From contig NC_073746.1 in the NCBI RefSeq assembly GCF_029784135.1, forward strand, positions 159,267,108 through 159,331,107: DNA of 64,000 nt, written 5' to 3'. Each line of letters begins with the position of its first letter. The stretch's first letter is position 1. This DNA comes from Toxorhynchites rutilus septentrionalis. Its lineage: Eukaryota; Arthropoda; Insecta; Diptera; Culicidae. The notes under the pieces are model-generated. The model made no database searches. It saw nothing but the letters and a program-made list of their open reading frames with translations, and was not told the origin of the DNA. The position numbers and the translations under genes were made by a program. Shown here piece by piece: positions 43,087-55,189 of this stretch.

Positions 43087-44369
43087 TTAGGCTGTCAAAA
43101 AAGTCCTGCGGTATTTTTTTTGAATTTTCATTTGTTCATAAAATTAGTTACAATCATCTGTTTTAAGTCAAATATGCGCCGTTTTGTTCGATGACTTGTT
43201 CCCAACGAGATGCCAACTTCATAATACCCCTGTTATAGAAGCTCGCTTCCTTATTGGCAAAAAACTAGGATAGCCAATTTTCACAGGCCTCTTTTGTGGC
43301 TAACTTCTGACTACCTAGCTCGTTCGCCATGGACAAAAACAGGTGGTAGTCACTTGGTGCAAGGTCCGGACTATACGGCGGATGCAAAAGAACCTCCCAT
43401 CCGAGCTCCCGGAGCTTCTAGTGCGTCACCAAAGAAGTGTGTGGCCTGGCGTTGTCCTGATGGAAGACAATGCGGCCTCTGTTTATCAAAGATGGCCTTT
43501 TCTTCATGAGTGCTACCTTCAAGTGGTCCAGTTGTTGGCAGTACAGGTCCGAATTGAGCGTTTGGCCATAGGAAAGCAGCTCATAATAGATTATTCCTTG
43601 ACAATCCCACCAAACACACATCAGAACCTTCCTGGCCGTTAATGAGGGCTTGGCCACCGTCTGAGCCGCTTCAGCGGGCTTCGACCACGACTGTTTGCAC
43701 TTCACGTTGTCGTAAGTGACCCACTTTTTATCGCCAGTCACCATCCGCTTCAGAAACGGGTCGATTTTGTTGCGTTTCAGCAGCGATTCACATGCGTCGA
43801 TACGGTCAAAGATGTTTTTTTGCGTCAACGTGTGTGGCACCCATACATCGAGCTTCTTTGTGAATCCAAGCTTCTTCAAATGGTTAATAACGGTTTGATG
43901 ACTTATCCCCAGCTCTTGGCCGATGCTACGGTTGCTACTATGCCGGTCTTTCTCGGCTAATTCAGCGATTTTGTCGCAATTTTCGACGACAGGCCTTCCG
44001 GAGCGTGGCGCATCTTCGACGACCTCTACACCAGAACGAAATCGTTGAAACCATCGTTGTGCGGTGGAAATGGAAACTGTATCGGGTCCATAAACTGCAC
44101 AAATTTTATTGGCAGCTTGAGATGCATTTTTGCCTTTGTCATAGTAGTACTGTAAAATATGTCGGATTTTCTCTTTATTTTGCTCCATATTTGCGACACT
44201 ATAACTCACGAACGACTTAACCAAACAAAACACTGTCATGGACTATATTATAGCGCGCAAATACCTTTCCAACAAGCTATAGTATGACTCGATACAATGA
44301 ATACAACTAGAACTACGCGCTTACAACGACACCTCGCGGAAATACCGCAGGACTTTTTTGACAGCCTAA
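43087..44369 (-). mobile_element. mariner element (copy 2), full length
   Basis: 1283 bp between TTAGGCTGTCAAAAAAGTCC (43087) and its complement ending at 44369, with TA at 43085-43086 and 44370-44371. It is the uninterrupted sister of 17465-19965 and provides the empty-site comparison for the DD37E transposon nested there. Confidence 0.93.
43163..44188 (-). pseudogene. mariner DD34D transposase, full-length frame with two premature stops
   Basis: From ATG at 44188 (MEQNKEKIRHILQ) to TAA at 43163-43165 the frame runs 341 codons without an indel, a normal mariner length. It has an N-terminal helix-turn-helix, the linker motif WVPHTLTQKNIFDRI, first Asp in MVTGDKKWVTYD, second in VFHQDNARPHTS and third in SPDLAPSDYHLF, 34 residues after the second. 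Two in-frame TAG codons interrupt it: 43418-43420 (codon 257, where the sister copy reads CAG), and 43265-43267 (codon 308, where the sister reads GAG). The first stop lies between the second and third catalytic residues, so the product is inactive. Confidence 0.93.
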
Positions 44370-44371
44370 TA

Positions 44372-45080
44372 TATAGTTTACAAGCTATTCTCATGCCTAC
44401 CAAGTTTTTTGTGTATAATTTCATCAAAATCGGATGGAGGAGTTCGGTAACAAACACCGTGACACGATATTTCTATATATATATTTTCCTGAATTTACGA
44501 TGCTAAATGAAGAGCTGAAAGATTTTTATTTGTTCATTCTCATTAAATTTGAAGATCATTTGATAATTTTTCGGCGTTTCGATGCCTTGTTTGTAACGTT
44601 CTCACTATGCCTCATTCCTCGATTTTTGAGCATTAAATGCAAATGCAAATGTAGTATTTGTAGTAAATAAATGAGTATTTTTTCATGGTAATAACATACT
44701 TTTTTCTCTATAACGAATATTTTCGATGGTAGAGATTTTTGGTACAGATTTTTTGCAGGGAAAGTAGAGATGAGAAATATTTTTAACCCCTCTGGTCCAG
44801 ATTAAAATGTTGCAACACTGAATGTAACCATGCTACAGTCACTATAATCAATGTAGGAGCATGGCAGTGTAGTCGAAGTGTATTGAATGAAGACTAAAAA
44901 CAAATTGGTTTTGAAAAATCATTACTCAAAAACGAAAAAAAACGCCTCTCTGATTTTGGTGGTTCTGAATTGGCCACCAAACTATGGTGGCAAATTCAGA
45001 ATATATTTCTCCGTAAACCGAATAGAAAATCTCACGAGAAAATTACTCCCAGAATACCAACAAGGATGAACATTTAAACC
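44372..45080. other. No gene; LINE/SINE-like tail near 44420-44485
   Basis: TTTCATCAAAATCGGATGGAG followed by a TATATATATA run near 44475 resembles the end of the repeat at 9610-9710 (ATGTCGATCGGTTCAGTAG, then ATATAT). The rest is AT-rich with nothing identifiable. Confidence 0.4.
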
Positions 45081-45385
45081 ATGAATTGAGAATGAGTTCC
45101 TCTCTCTCTTGGACAGTTTCCCGAGCGGTCGGAGTTGGTTTTCCAGATGACCATCGGAGGTTGGATGAGATGGTTGCATTTCTTGAGAGTTTATAAAGAT
45201 TCGCGCTGAGTGCATTCAGCCATGCTCCGTTGGTTTGGCGTGTCGTGCTGTCGTTTTCATTCTCGTGGAGTATCAGATATTGCAGGTTGAAGGGGTCAAG
45301 AAAAGGTCCTCGCCTCGAACCGATATCGATACCGAAACTCGTTTGTTTTGGATTCGCACGAATGAGAGAAAAAAAAGCGAAAATG

Positions 45386-45413
45386 GCATATCAAGATGTT
45401 TTGATAGAACGTG
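45386..45413 (+). CDS. Possible first coding exon of a host gene (weak)
   Basis: ATGGCATATCAAGATG begins at about 45384 in a good insect start context (GCGAAA before it). It reads MAYQDVLIE and is followed at once by GTGAGT, a donor-like site. The ~300 bp upstream (45085-45385) are GC-richer than the surroundings, with GATTCGCACGAATG and a TATCAGAT-like initiator phrase near 45271, compatible with a promoter and 5' UTR. No second exon could be identified, and chance is a real possibility. Coordinates are approximate. Confidence 0.22.
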
Positions 45414-45420
45414 AGTGAAA

Positions 45421-46904
45421 CGAGTTGAACCATTCAATGTAAGGCGTGGAAAAGATATAAAAATTAAGTTAAGCGAAAGTGTACGTTGCGGGTAAAGGAA
45501 CCATTTGATGAGATGTTGTTTTAGGATATGGTTTTCTGTTTTCTCGCGCCGAGCAATGAAGATGCAGCGACTATACATTGCGTGACGCTTCATTGGAGAT
45601 TATCAAAATATTGAGTGTGAGGCTTGGAACAGGAACGTTTAATTACAAGGCTATCGTGAGATATTCACTATATACAATGGTAGATTTATGGTTTCGTATA
45701 CTGCTTTTGAAGTACCCTGTTGGCCTGAATGAGGTTTACAATTTTATTTGGAAAGCAGCCTAATGTTTAAACATGTTTCGAGTGAGATTAACCATAACCA
45801 TAACCATTTCAAGATTATCATGAATGTGAAACTGGCTGAATGTATGGTGTTCGAATTTTTTAGTTATGTTCATCGTCAATCATCGTTTTGTTTGAACCAC
45901 AAAGTTTATTTGCCTCTACCCTTGAAGAAGACCCATAAAAGGATTAATCAATGTAGGGTCCTGGTAATGAACTCACGATCGCTCGCTTAGACGTTTCAAT
46001 ATTGTTGTCAGAGTTTGGTTAACAAGCTTGTAGTAATTGCATGTGATGATTACAAACTGACTTACACAGTGCCTAGGGTATGAGCGACTCGGACGGAGAC
46101 TTATGCCCCGAAAAGCTCAGTCTCACGATATGTTTATATGATTTCATTAGCTCATAATAGTAATATATACAAAGTGTTTCACGCCATCATTGTGGTGCCT
46201 GAAACTGGAGTTGAAGAGACAGGCATATTATCGATTAATAACTGCAGCCCTTCACTCGGATCAATGCAACCCTTCATCAGAAAGCTTGCTCAAGCATGAA
46301 CGAAGCATATCTGGCGAATGCACATGCATTGGATATGCGCTGCTAAGGCTCACATTTTATGCGCACGCATCAGCCTGATTGTAACTTGGTGGGGTGCTAA
46401 TGATGGAGTTATTTCCTCTTGTTTCAGTTTCCTGTTGGATTACCTTTTATCCCGCCGGCTACCGACGACGGGGCTCATGTCATTACGTTACTCATAGCGA
46501 AATTGTTCAGAAAAGCATGGTTTATTCATGCAGGCTGATCCGTAAAATGATCCTCTCTTTGAGTGACAACTAATTTAATTGTAGGTTTGTTTACTGTTAT
46601 ATTGCATTTCTTGCTTTATGCTCCTGAGAACATTTCTGTCTGAATACAATGTTTGAACATTTTCCGATTGAAAAAGGTTTTTGGAATACAAAACAAACCG
46701 TACTTCTATGAGTTTTTGATTTTTTTTTCTATACAGCCTGTTTCTGGGAATCGGACTAATAGATATGGGACCAATGCATAAAACGCTTCGGATGGGCGAA
46801 ACGTATTATTTTAATATCTTGTAATCCAGCAAGAATATAAATGCAACACTTGTGGACACTGTTGATAGATAATATAAATATTCTTAAGAGCGTTGGTTAA
46901 TTCT
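45421..46904. other. No gene recognised
   Basis: AT-rich sequence. Short frames at 45578-45763 and 45748-45990 show no family resemblance. Confidence 0.45.
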
Positions 46905-47050
46905 TTCTGGCTCTGGCGTAGTAATCAACATCCGTGTCTTTTATGCTAAAGGTTACGAGTTCGAATCGCACTCTTGACAATCTTCCTTCGGAATGGAAGT
47001 AATGTCGTGGTCCGACCGACGAACCAGCCAAAAAGGTAGAAGGTCACAAT
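46905..47050 (+). mobile_element. Probable tRNA-derived SINE with LINE-like 3' tail
   Basis: CTCTGGCGTAGTAATCAAC (A-box-like, ~46910-46930) and ACGAGTTCGAATCGC (B-box, 46955-46969) are about 30 bp apart, as in a tRNA head. The 3' part contains CGACGAACCAGCC (47017-47029), shared with the tail at 60068-60080 that follows the CR1-like LINE ORF1. SINEs often borrow the 3' end of a partner LINE. Confidence 0.6.
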
Positions 47051-47059
47051 ACGCAAATA

Positions 47060-47880
47060 CAGGAGCGACTCGATTATACACAGTCTCAGATTTTTCTTCT
47101 TACTGTATATAAGCGAACCCTGTATATAATCGAGTCAAAAACATTTTTTTTTATTCGTTTTTCATGCATATATTTTCCGTTTTTTGGACTTAATTTTTGA
47201 TTCATCCCCTTAAAGTCAAAAATCCCTTTCATCCCCTTAAAGTCAAATTCTCACATGGAAAAAAACTATAGATGGGTTATGCCTATGATATAACCGCATG
47301 GTTGACGTAGGACTGCCGTTGGCCTCAGGCTCCATGGTTTTGAAATTTGTGTTAGGGGAACATTCTGATTTGCAGAAACACAAGCGAGTACAGAAGTACC
47401 CGCAGCTCGCACCTATTTTGCAATGCCGATTTCCCCAGGCTTCATGATTTTGAAGTTTGTGTTAGGGAAACATCCATCCAATTCAGCGATCGTACCACAA
47501 TCGTTGCGCAATCATAACTGATTTGATTTCTGAGCGGCACTCGCTTATATACCGATTGGTGTGATTTCAATAGCCTGTTTTGAAAGCAATTTTAAGGCTA
47601 TGGAACCAGGTTTTGGATCAAAAAGTAAGAAGCATATAACGCGTAGACAATTTATCTTTCGAATGAAATGTTCATCATACCATTTCGTTCAGTTGTTTAG
47701 GAGCTATTAGCACTCACAATCTCATTCTCCGGCGTAACGCTTTCGTTTTCGAAACTTTGAACTTACACCCCAGTATAGAAATGAAAGACGTAGTCCTACG
47801 TCAACAATTATCCAGAATCTGTCGAATGTGTTCGAATTTCAACAATGACAGAGTTATGAACATTCACTATAGATCACAGA
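47060..47880 (+). mobile_element. pogo-like non-autonomous element fragment, interrupted
   Basis: The left end (CAGGAGCGACTCGATTATAC after TA) and following ~200 bp match the element at 52031-52812 (TGTATATAATCGAGTCAAAA, CCCCTTAAAGTCA). Similarity resumes at about 47808 (TTATCCAGAATCTGTC, TTCAACAATGACAGAG) after a 505-bp miniature insertion. The right terminus is missing. Confidence 0.65.
47301..47805. mobile_element. Miniature inverted-repeat element nested in the pogo-like fragment
   Basis: GTTGACGTAGGACT at 47301-47314 is mirrored by AGTCCTACGTCAAC at 47792-47805. Inside, a ~113-bp unit is duplicated (CAGGCTCCATGGTTTTGAA near 47327 and CAGGCTTCATGATTTTGAA near 47438, each followed by TTTGTGTTAGGG). 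No coding frame. Confidence 0.7.
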
Positions 47881-47936
47881 GATATTTGCATCAATCGATT
47901 GAAAAATTTTCTACGGACCCATAACAGAAAATTATA

Positions 47937-49215
47937 TTAGGTGTACCGCTAAGTTTCTTCGGTTTTACAACAGATGGCGTAACTTGATTATTATTCCAGT
48001 GAATCAAATTTCCAGACATTCGTTGGAAAGCTACTGTCATTGCGCGTCTTTTTCAGTATATGTCAAAAAGTTGGAGAGTAAACAACATAGCTTTTGCCAC
48101 TTCGAATATGTCGTATTCCGTACCAACGAGAGTGTTTTTGCGGGGAGTGTTACTTCATTACTTCAATATGAAGAAAAAAGCTGCGGAAAGTCATCGCATT
48201 TTGCTAGAAGTTTATGGTGACCATGCTCCAACTGAGCGAACGTGTCAAACGTGGTTTGCATGGTTTAAAAGTGGTAATTTTGACTTGGAAGACGAAGAAC
48301 GTTACGGACTGCCAAAAAAGTTTGAAGATGAAGAATTGGAGGCTTTACTCGATCAAGATCCGTCACAAACGTAACAAGAACCTGCAGATACACTTGGAGT
48401 AGCTCAGCAAACCATATCGGATCGTTTAAAAGCAATGGGAATGATTCGAAAGATAGAACATTGGGTGCCGTATGAATTGAAGCCACGAGACGTCGAACGC
48501 TGTTTTTTTCACGTGCGAACAACTGCACCAACGGGATAAAAGAAAAGTTTTTTTGCGTCGAATCGTTATTGGCAAAGAAAAGTAGGTCCATTACGACAAT
48601 CCTAAATGTCGGGCAACGTCTGGATACCTCGGCCATGCATCAACATCGATGGCCGCGCGGAATATTCACGGCCAGAAGGTTATGATGTCTATTTGGTGGG
48701 ACCAGCTGGGTGTGGTGTACTATGTGCTGCTAAAACCGAATGAAACCATTACGGGGGATCTCTACCGACGACAATTGATGCCTTTGAGCCGTGCACTGGA
48801 GGAAAACGGCCACAATACGAGCAAAGACACGATAAAGTTATTTTGCAGCACGATAATGCTCGGCCGCATGTCGTGAAACCGGTCAAAACGTACTTGGAAA
48901 CGCTGAAATGGGAGGTCCTATCCTACCCGCCGTATTCTCCAGACATTGCTCCGTCCGATTACTACTTTTTTCGATCGATGCTACATGGCCTTGTTGACCA
49001 ATACTTCTCCAATTTAGGTGAAGTCAAAAATTGGATCGATTCGTGGTTGGCCGTCAAACCGATTTTTTCCGAAAAGGGATCCGCGAATTGCCAGAAGGAT
49101 AGGAAAAAGTTGTGACTAGCGATGGATTATACTTTGAATATCAAATTTTGTAATCATTCTTGCAGAATAAAGCATTGATTAAAAAAAAAACCAAGAAACT
49201 TACCGGTACTCCTGT
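47937..49215 (+). mobile_element. mariner element of a second lineage, degraded
   Basis: TA-flanked 1279-bp element. Ends TTAGGTGTACCGCTAAGTTT and the complement of AAACTTACCGGTACTCCTGT are about 80% matched. The terminal sequence and transposase differ from the 17465/43087 mariner family. Confidence 0.88.
48108..49115 (+). pseudogene. mariner DD34D transposase, frameshifted with stops
   Basis: Starts MSYSVPTRVFLRGVLLHYF at 48108, a conserved mariner N-terminus, then HRILLEVYGDHAPTERTCQT and EDEERYGLPKKFEDEELEAL. A TAA ends the first frame at 48374, just before EPADTLGVAQQTISDRLKA. The expected VTGDEKW block reads VIGKEK followed by TAG near 48573-48584, so the first catalytic Asp is lost. 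After frameshifts, KVMMSIWWDQLGVVYY (48676), LQHDNARPHVVKPVKTYL (48843) and SPDIAPSDYYFFRSM supply the second and third Asp with 34 residues between. The C-terminal end is frameshifted. Non-functional. Confidence 0.88.
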
Positions 49216-50875
49216 TACATTTTTTGAAACTAATTATCGAACAACTGGGAAATGTCGTGCATTATTTAAATGAAGATTCCGCCTTCTGGTAGATCGATTG
49301 ACACAAGTAGGAAGGAAGGAAGGTATTGAATTAGAGAGACTTTAAACTCTGAGAGTTCATTCGTCTCTTGACACAAGTAATCTGTGTTCTCTCAGTTATA
49401 CTGTAAAAAAGCAATTAATGTAGCGATAGCGATGCAACATGTCACCATGCATCGAACGGGGATATAATTTACCTTACTCTGCTACATTTTCTTTTAGTGT
49501 CACTCTAGAAGTGATCAGTCAACATCATATGTTAGGGGGGTATTATAATGCAGAGGCACAAATGTCGGAAGTTTTTACGTGCTCTGATAATTTTGAGTAT
49601 CCATTATTTCATTATTTGTTTCTTTATCTTTAAACGATTACAAACTGGTGAAGTAAGGAGGTTCAAAAAAAAGTTGTGCCATGGCGTACACGATTCCAGC
49701 CCTTCTAAGTTATCTGAAACAAAAAAAAATCCGAACAGATTCTGAATCAGTAAAGTTCCCGCTTTGGTATGACCAGAAAGAATCGCGAAGGAAATAAGAA
49801 CAACAGAAATAACCACAGAGAAAAAATCCCAATGCCACAACAGCCTACTAGAAATATTCTGACGTGGAAAAACATCATGGGTGTAAATGTTACGCAATTA
49901 ATTTTTGAAAAAATAAGTTTTTTAGCACTTTTTTATTACGTTTTAAATTTTTCAAAAAATAGTAAAATAAAAAAAAATATGGGTTTATGCAATTCATAAG
50001 ATTCATTTACATTAAATTAGGAATAAATCGGTTCAGTAGAACTTTAGATATCGTGTATCCCACTAGTGTATCCCAGTATCAAACTAGCTTTGAGAATTAT
50101 ATCTATAGCTCGGTGAATAATGCGAAAAGTTTTTTCTAGGATATATTCTTAAATGTCTAAACTTCAGAAATATAAAAAAAAAATTAAATGTTATCGAAGA
50201 AGTCGATTTCTTTCTGGAACGCAAGCAACTTGAGATGAAAAGGATATTCGGTAGATATCTGGTATCCGACCTATCTGGTCAATATTTGCTATCCGGCCCG
50301 ATACCGGATATTAGAAATTATAATTTCTCATTAACACAAGATAAATCATAACAAAACAGCTCATTATTACCATTCATACATAATTAAAAATAAGGTTTGA
50401 TTACTGAAACTCTCATAAATGTTCTAAAAATCTCAGAATATTCATCGCAAGATATTGTATATACTCTAATAACATTTTTTGACAGATTGTTTCCGTTTCG
50501 AGAACTCCTAAATAGACTAGCTTGATCAGTGCCTGTAAATTTCTGTTTCAAATCAATCTTTTCAGCACATTCGATCATTCTAGTTTTGCATTCGGGATAC
50601 CGAAAATGAACCAATGCGAAGCCTCACACTCACAGCGAGCCACTGACAGTTGATTCATTCACTTTCGTTCATTCTCTTTTTCGTTCGGATTCGCGTCCAC
50701 GGAATGTGAACAAAAGAAAATATCCCTAGTTTTGTCATTTATGGATAATAATATACCGGTTCATTCAATATCAACATCGTTCTCGGACACTGACGAAGCG
50801 GTTGTGGCAACAAATTGAGACAGCGTTGAGGGGTGTGAAGGAATCGAGACTCTAAGCCGAGGAAGAGGCGTTTTG
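49216..50875. other. No gene recognised; one short acidic frame near 50740
   Basis: Mostly AT-rich. GAAGGAAGGAAGG at 49312-49324 and A-rich runs are present. At about 50741 a frame reads MDNNIPVHSISTSFSDTDE and ends at a stop about 25 codons in, just before a family A piggyBac-like copy. An acidic, serine-rich start is common in piggyBac transposases, but the evidence is too thin for a call. Confidence 0.35.
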
Positions 50876-51783
50876 ATCGGATTGAACGGATCCATATATT
50901 AACTATTCATCGATATATTCGTCGTTAGATTCATACGTTCAAAAGCAAAATATAAATGTTTGACTTTCGTATAGTTATTCGCTAAATATGATGGTCATAC
51001 ATATACACACTTGTGAAAGAATTTCACTTGTCGAAGAATTGTAAACAGTAAACTATAGACTTATCGGTGGCTTATGGTAATTTTTAACAGTTACAGTTTC
51101 GGGGATATTTTTTTCATAATGGACAATATCGACAAGAAAACAAGAAAAAGAAAAGGAAGTTCCTAGAAATCCTTTTATATCATCTTTTTATGCCCCATCT
51201 ATAAAAAGGCATTACTTCCTAGTTTACCAAGAATACAGAGACAAAGAATATTAGAAATATCAAACTTTATATTCCAGAACCTTTATAATCTGGTATTTAT
51301 CTAGAAGGTCGTTATACATTCTTTTCTTTGATAAAAGACCCGAAAAATACGCAACAATTGCATGAAATGTAAAAAAATCGTTTGTTTCGAGCATGCAGTT
51401 ATGCTATGTTCTGATTCTTACTCCAATGGAACCACAATCGATTAATACGTTTTTATGTTGTTTTATAGCTCTTTATGCTTCCATGAATTATATTTAGTTG
51501 CTTACTTTACATTAATAACAGTTAAAAATTCGAGTTTCGTTATTTGTATTGGATTTTTTACTCTGTACTGAGGATGATGAATTAGATGACTATTAAAACA
51601 TAATAAAGATGAAGAAAACATATTTTTTGGAGTTTTTTCATTCAATCACAGCTTCTCCGTCAAATAAATGCCAATAAAGCCTGAAAAATACACAATGGCA
51701 ACATTACAGGGAAGTTCAATTTTCGGTCTGTGACACCGTGCGAGAGTATACGTGTTATGATTTAGCACGCGAGTACAGGAGGG
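50876..51783 (+). mobile_element. piggyBac-like non-autonomous element, family A copy 3 (5'-truncated)
   Basis: Closely follows 27345-28233 (GATTGAACGGATCCATATAT at its start). It ends in CGCGAGTACAGGAGGG with TTAA at 51784-51787. The 5' third of the family is absent. Confidence 0.8.
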
Positions 51784-51911
51784 TTAAAATGCTTTCATTT
51801 TACATACTGAATATGCAATTCCATTTCAACTTGACAGAAAAGCTCCAAAAACACTCCAATTCCGATGTAAAAAAGATTATTCATCTCTGAACACAGTTCT
51901 TTGTTTTTTAA

Positions 51912-52923
51912 CACTCCTTTACTCGCGCGAAAAATTGTAACTCGTGTACTCACAGATTGTGCGCTTCTCTGTAATATTGCTATTGTGTATTTTAAGGCGT
52001 TATTGGTATTTATTCGAAGAAAAGGATATACAGACTCGACTATATACAGTTTTTGATTTCTTTTCACTGTACATAATCGAATCCTGTATATAATTGAGTC
52101 AAAAAAAATTTTTTTACTTGTTTTTTTTTGCATGTATTTTTCGTTTGATAATCCCCTTAAAGTCAGAAAACACCTTTCCCACATGAAAAAAATAAATTTA
52201 TCCAGATTCTCTCAGGAGGTGATAGACGATCATATTTGATGAAAAAAATCCTCTTACGCATATGTTCGAAATTCAACAATGACAGAGCTATTTTTTGTTT
52301 CAACTCTGTTGCCTAAAACTAGCTCTACATTGAAAGGTACGCTACGGAGGAACGGAGGTACGTAGTATAGGAACAATTGAATTAGTGGATTTTAATAATA
52401 TTTTAGAAGTGAAAACCTTAAAAGTTGATCATTTTTAATGTGTTATTATCAATTTTATAATAAACATTTATATTAAACTAGATTGTTTCTATCAATTAAA
52501 TTGAAGTTCTTTAATTGTTCTACAATTTGTTCCTTGACGCTCAACTTGTATCTTTCTTAATTTGGCTACAATATCGATATAAACAATTGCTGGTGAAAAT
52601 TCAAAGCAAAATATTCAAAAGTCACGATTTTTACCCCACTGTACATGTAATAGCCACTTAAACTTCACCTTAACGTTGAAATGTTACATTTCTTCCTGAA
52701 ATAAGCCATATTTGAAATATAAAAAAAATTCCAAACTGAATATAATCGAGTCCAAAATTGTATATAATCGAATCACATATAATCGAGTCTGTATATAATC
52801 AAGTCCGAGCTGTAAAACTCCAGAAAATATGTTTTCTTCAACTTCATTTAGTTTTAATGGTCATTTAATTCAGCCACCTCAATCATTCTCGGTCTGTCTG
52901 ACCTATGCGCGAGTATAGGAAGA
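51912..52923 (-). mobile_element. piggyBac-like family A copy 4, carrying a nested pogo-like element
   Basis: TTAA at 51908-51911 and 52924-52927. The left end CACTCCTTTACTCGCGCG and the right end GCGCGAGTATAGGAAG face each other. 51912-52030 and 52813-52885 match opposite sides of one TA in the family A sequence (complement of about 28050-28233). The interval 52031-52812 is a later insertion. Confidence 0.78.
52031..52812. mobile_element. pogo-like non-autonomous element
   Basis: CAGACTCGACTATATACAG at the left and the complement of CTGTATATAATCAAGTCCG ending at 52812, flanked by TA. Ends beginning CAG beside TA fit the pogo/Tigger branch. The right end has three tandem variants of TATAATCGAGTC (52740-52806), and the left end two. 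No transposase frame. Relatives: 47060-47880 and 60670-61227. Confidence 0.75.
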
Positions 52924-52927
52924 TTAA

Positions 52928-54290
52928 TCAGGAATGCAAATAATTGATTGATATTTTGGAATCAAGAAAACTATGAAAACATTTGACAAGGTTTTGACAG
53001 ACTTTCACGGAAATAGCTCAGTGAATATTCAACAGTGCAATTTGTAGTGCACGCGAAAGTACTGTAGAGCTTATTGAATTATTTAAATAAATTAGTTTTT
53101 AGTTCTGATTTAGTTCTGATTATCATGATGACTTGATCCTATTATTCTTACCCATAAGCTAAAGTATTTTATTATATTTAATTAAAAATAATTAGATTTT
53201 TTTCAGGTTCTCTACAGTATAATTCGCTTGAGATTTTTCGCGCTTCTTCATCCGGTATTCTCAATATATTATTAGACAAAAACAATTCGTCACAGTCGTC
53301 TATATGGTGCCAATACTAACGAATAAACGTATCAGTTAATAGATGGGGTTCTGTTCTGCGGCACAGTCTATCATTAACATATCTGTTTCCGTTTTTCGTG
53401 GTCTAGACAGCAGTAGAGCCGCTCGACTCTCACAAAACCAGTTGTACACATAGAATCGGAACGTGTTCTGAAATTCTACCTCCAACGTTATGGGAAAAGT
53501 CGATGAAAACCTGCTATTTAAAAATAGTTCATTCGTTCACCACTGATTTATGAACAATAATACCTCTTGCAACATAACAACGTAAGAATAATTATCATGT
53601 CATATCGGTAGAATATCCGAACGGAATGTTATATGTTCGCGGTTTGCATGGTCCAGCCAGACGCTGTGTCTTATTTCTCATTATGGATCGTAAATTTAGC
53701 CGCACATGCACGCGAGTGCGTGTCGATTAATTATTATTGATACAAGCATTGGCAAGCATTCACGCGAGTGTGTCACTATACCAACACGTTTTAAAGCCCC
53801 AAAATAAAAACAAAACAGTTTCAGGATGTACGTAGTTCGCAATTCGAGACCTGTTCACGGGCAATAAATAATAAATTCCGCACGTACAACATATTCCACT
53901 GCCTTATTTTTCCGCGGGCGGTAAACATTACAGCGGTCTTGTTTGTTTTGTTTTCGAATCCTTACTTTTACTCCGGTACTTTGATAATTCCAGATTAAAA
54001 TTCCAGATTCCAGATTTTTTCCCTTCTAAACCGATTGTCCGTTTTTCACGATTCAGCGTAAGGCGCGCCCAAAAACACAAGGTTCGTAACTCGGAGCTCG
54101 GAACTAGAAGAACAGGCAAACTAACCATTATTATATATATTGGAACAAAACATGCGTTTGATCTCAAAACAACTATATTCATAGACGTATTCAAATCGCA
54201 ACATTGTCAATGCGGAAACAATGCCATTGGACGAATATTCCATTTTATGAATAAAACAGTTACTACTCATTCAAGCGTACAAAGTATGTA
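52928..54290. other. No gene recognised
   Basis: AT-rich sequence. A minus-strand frame (53928-54194) has no recognisable motif. Nothing else was seen. Confidence 0.45.
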
Positions 54291-55187
54291 GGGGAGGTGG
54301 GGGTAATACGGACATGTTAAGAAGAACTTCAATTATATCTTTGGAAACTCATGTTTCCCAAAACTTTGATGCAGTTTCTTGCAATTCAATATACTGATTT
54401 TCTACCTTAATGGCCAAATATTTTACAAAAAAGAGTTTTCAATGGTTTTTTACTAAAATTGAAACAGACCGAAAAGTACAATTTTTTTTTCGACGCGGGT
54501 AATATGGGGTAATATATAGTGGGGGGTAATATGGACAGGTTAGTAATATATGAAGCGTAGAGGTATCGATCGCGACAGGAATAATTTTATCCAACCAAGA
54601 TCTGAACTCATCACGAATGTCCGTTGAATGATGAAAAAATCGAATGAATCCACCTAGAAGCGATATCGTGCTTTTCAGTAGTATAAATGGACATACTCTC
54701 AACTATTTTGCTTCTGGTTCCAGTCAGCTTCTAAACAGTCCACATTTGGCAATTTGATTTCCATTTATAGACGCAGGGCATTCCTTAGGAATAGATTAAA
54801 CAGACTTTTCACAGTTCATCTCACTCCCACCGGCAACTGTCCGTTTTACCCCACCAGTACAATTATTTCAATAATTTAAATTTTTCCACTCAAAAATTAA
54901 TTTACTTTTCCATACATACCGAATATCGCTTCTCTGTTTACCCACGAACCGAAATATAACTATCAGCGAATTGAATTTTCATATTAAACCACTCAAAATG
55001 CTTAATATCGAAACAGCTAAAATTACATCCTCACGCGGAATCATTTTCGGTTTTTGTTTCCCTTTTCCACTTTTGATCAGTATACATTGCCATAGGGTGG
55101 CTTAAATATTATAACATTTAGAAGGTCATTAACAGAAATCGGAAATATCCATATTACCCCCACTGTGCGTATTACCCGTGGTTCCCC
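54291..55187. mobile_element. TA-flanked inverted-repeat element with GGGGTAATA termini
   Basis: GGGGAGGTGGGGGTAATACG at the left faces the complement of CATATTACCCCCACTGTGCG near the right end, which closes with GTTCCCC at 55187; TA at 54289-54290 and 55188-55189. GGGGTAATATGG phrases recur inside near 54498-54538, and TTTTACCCCACCAG lies near 54842. No credible transposase frame in 897 bp. Confidence 0.7.
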
Positions 55188-55189
55188 TA

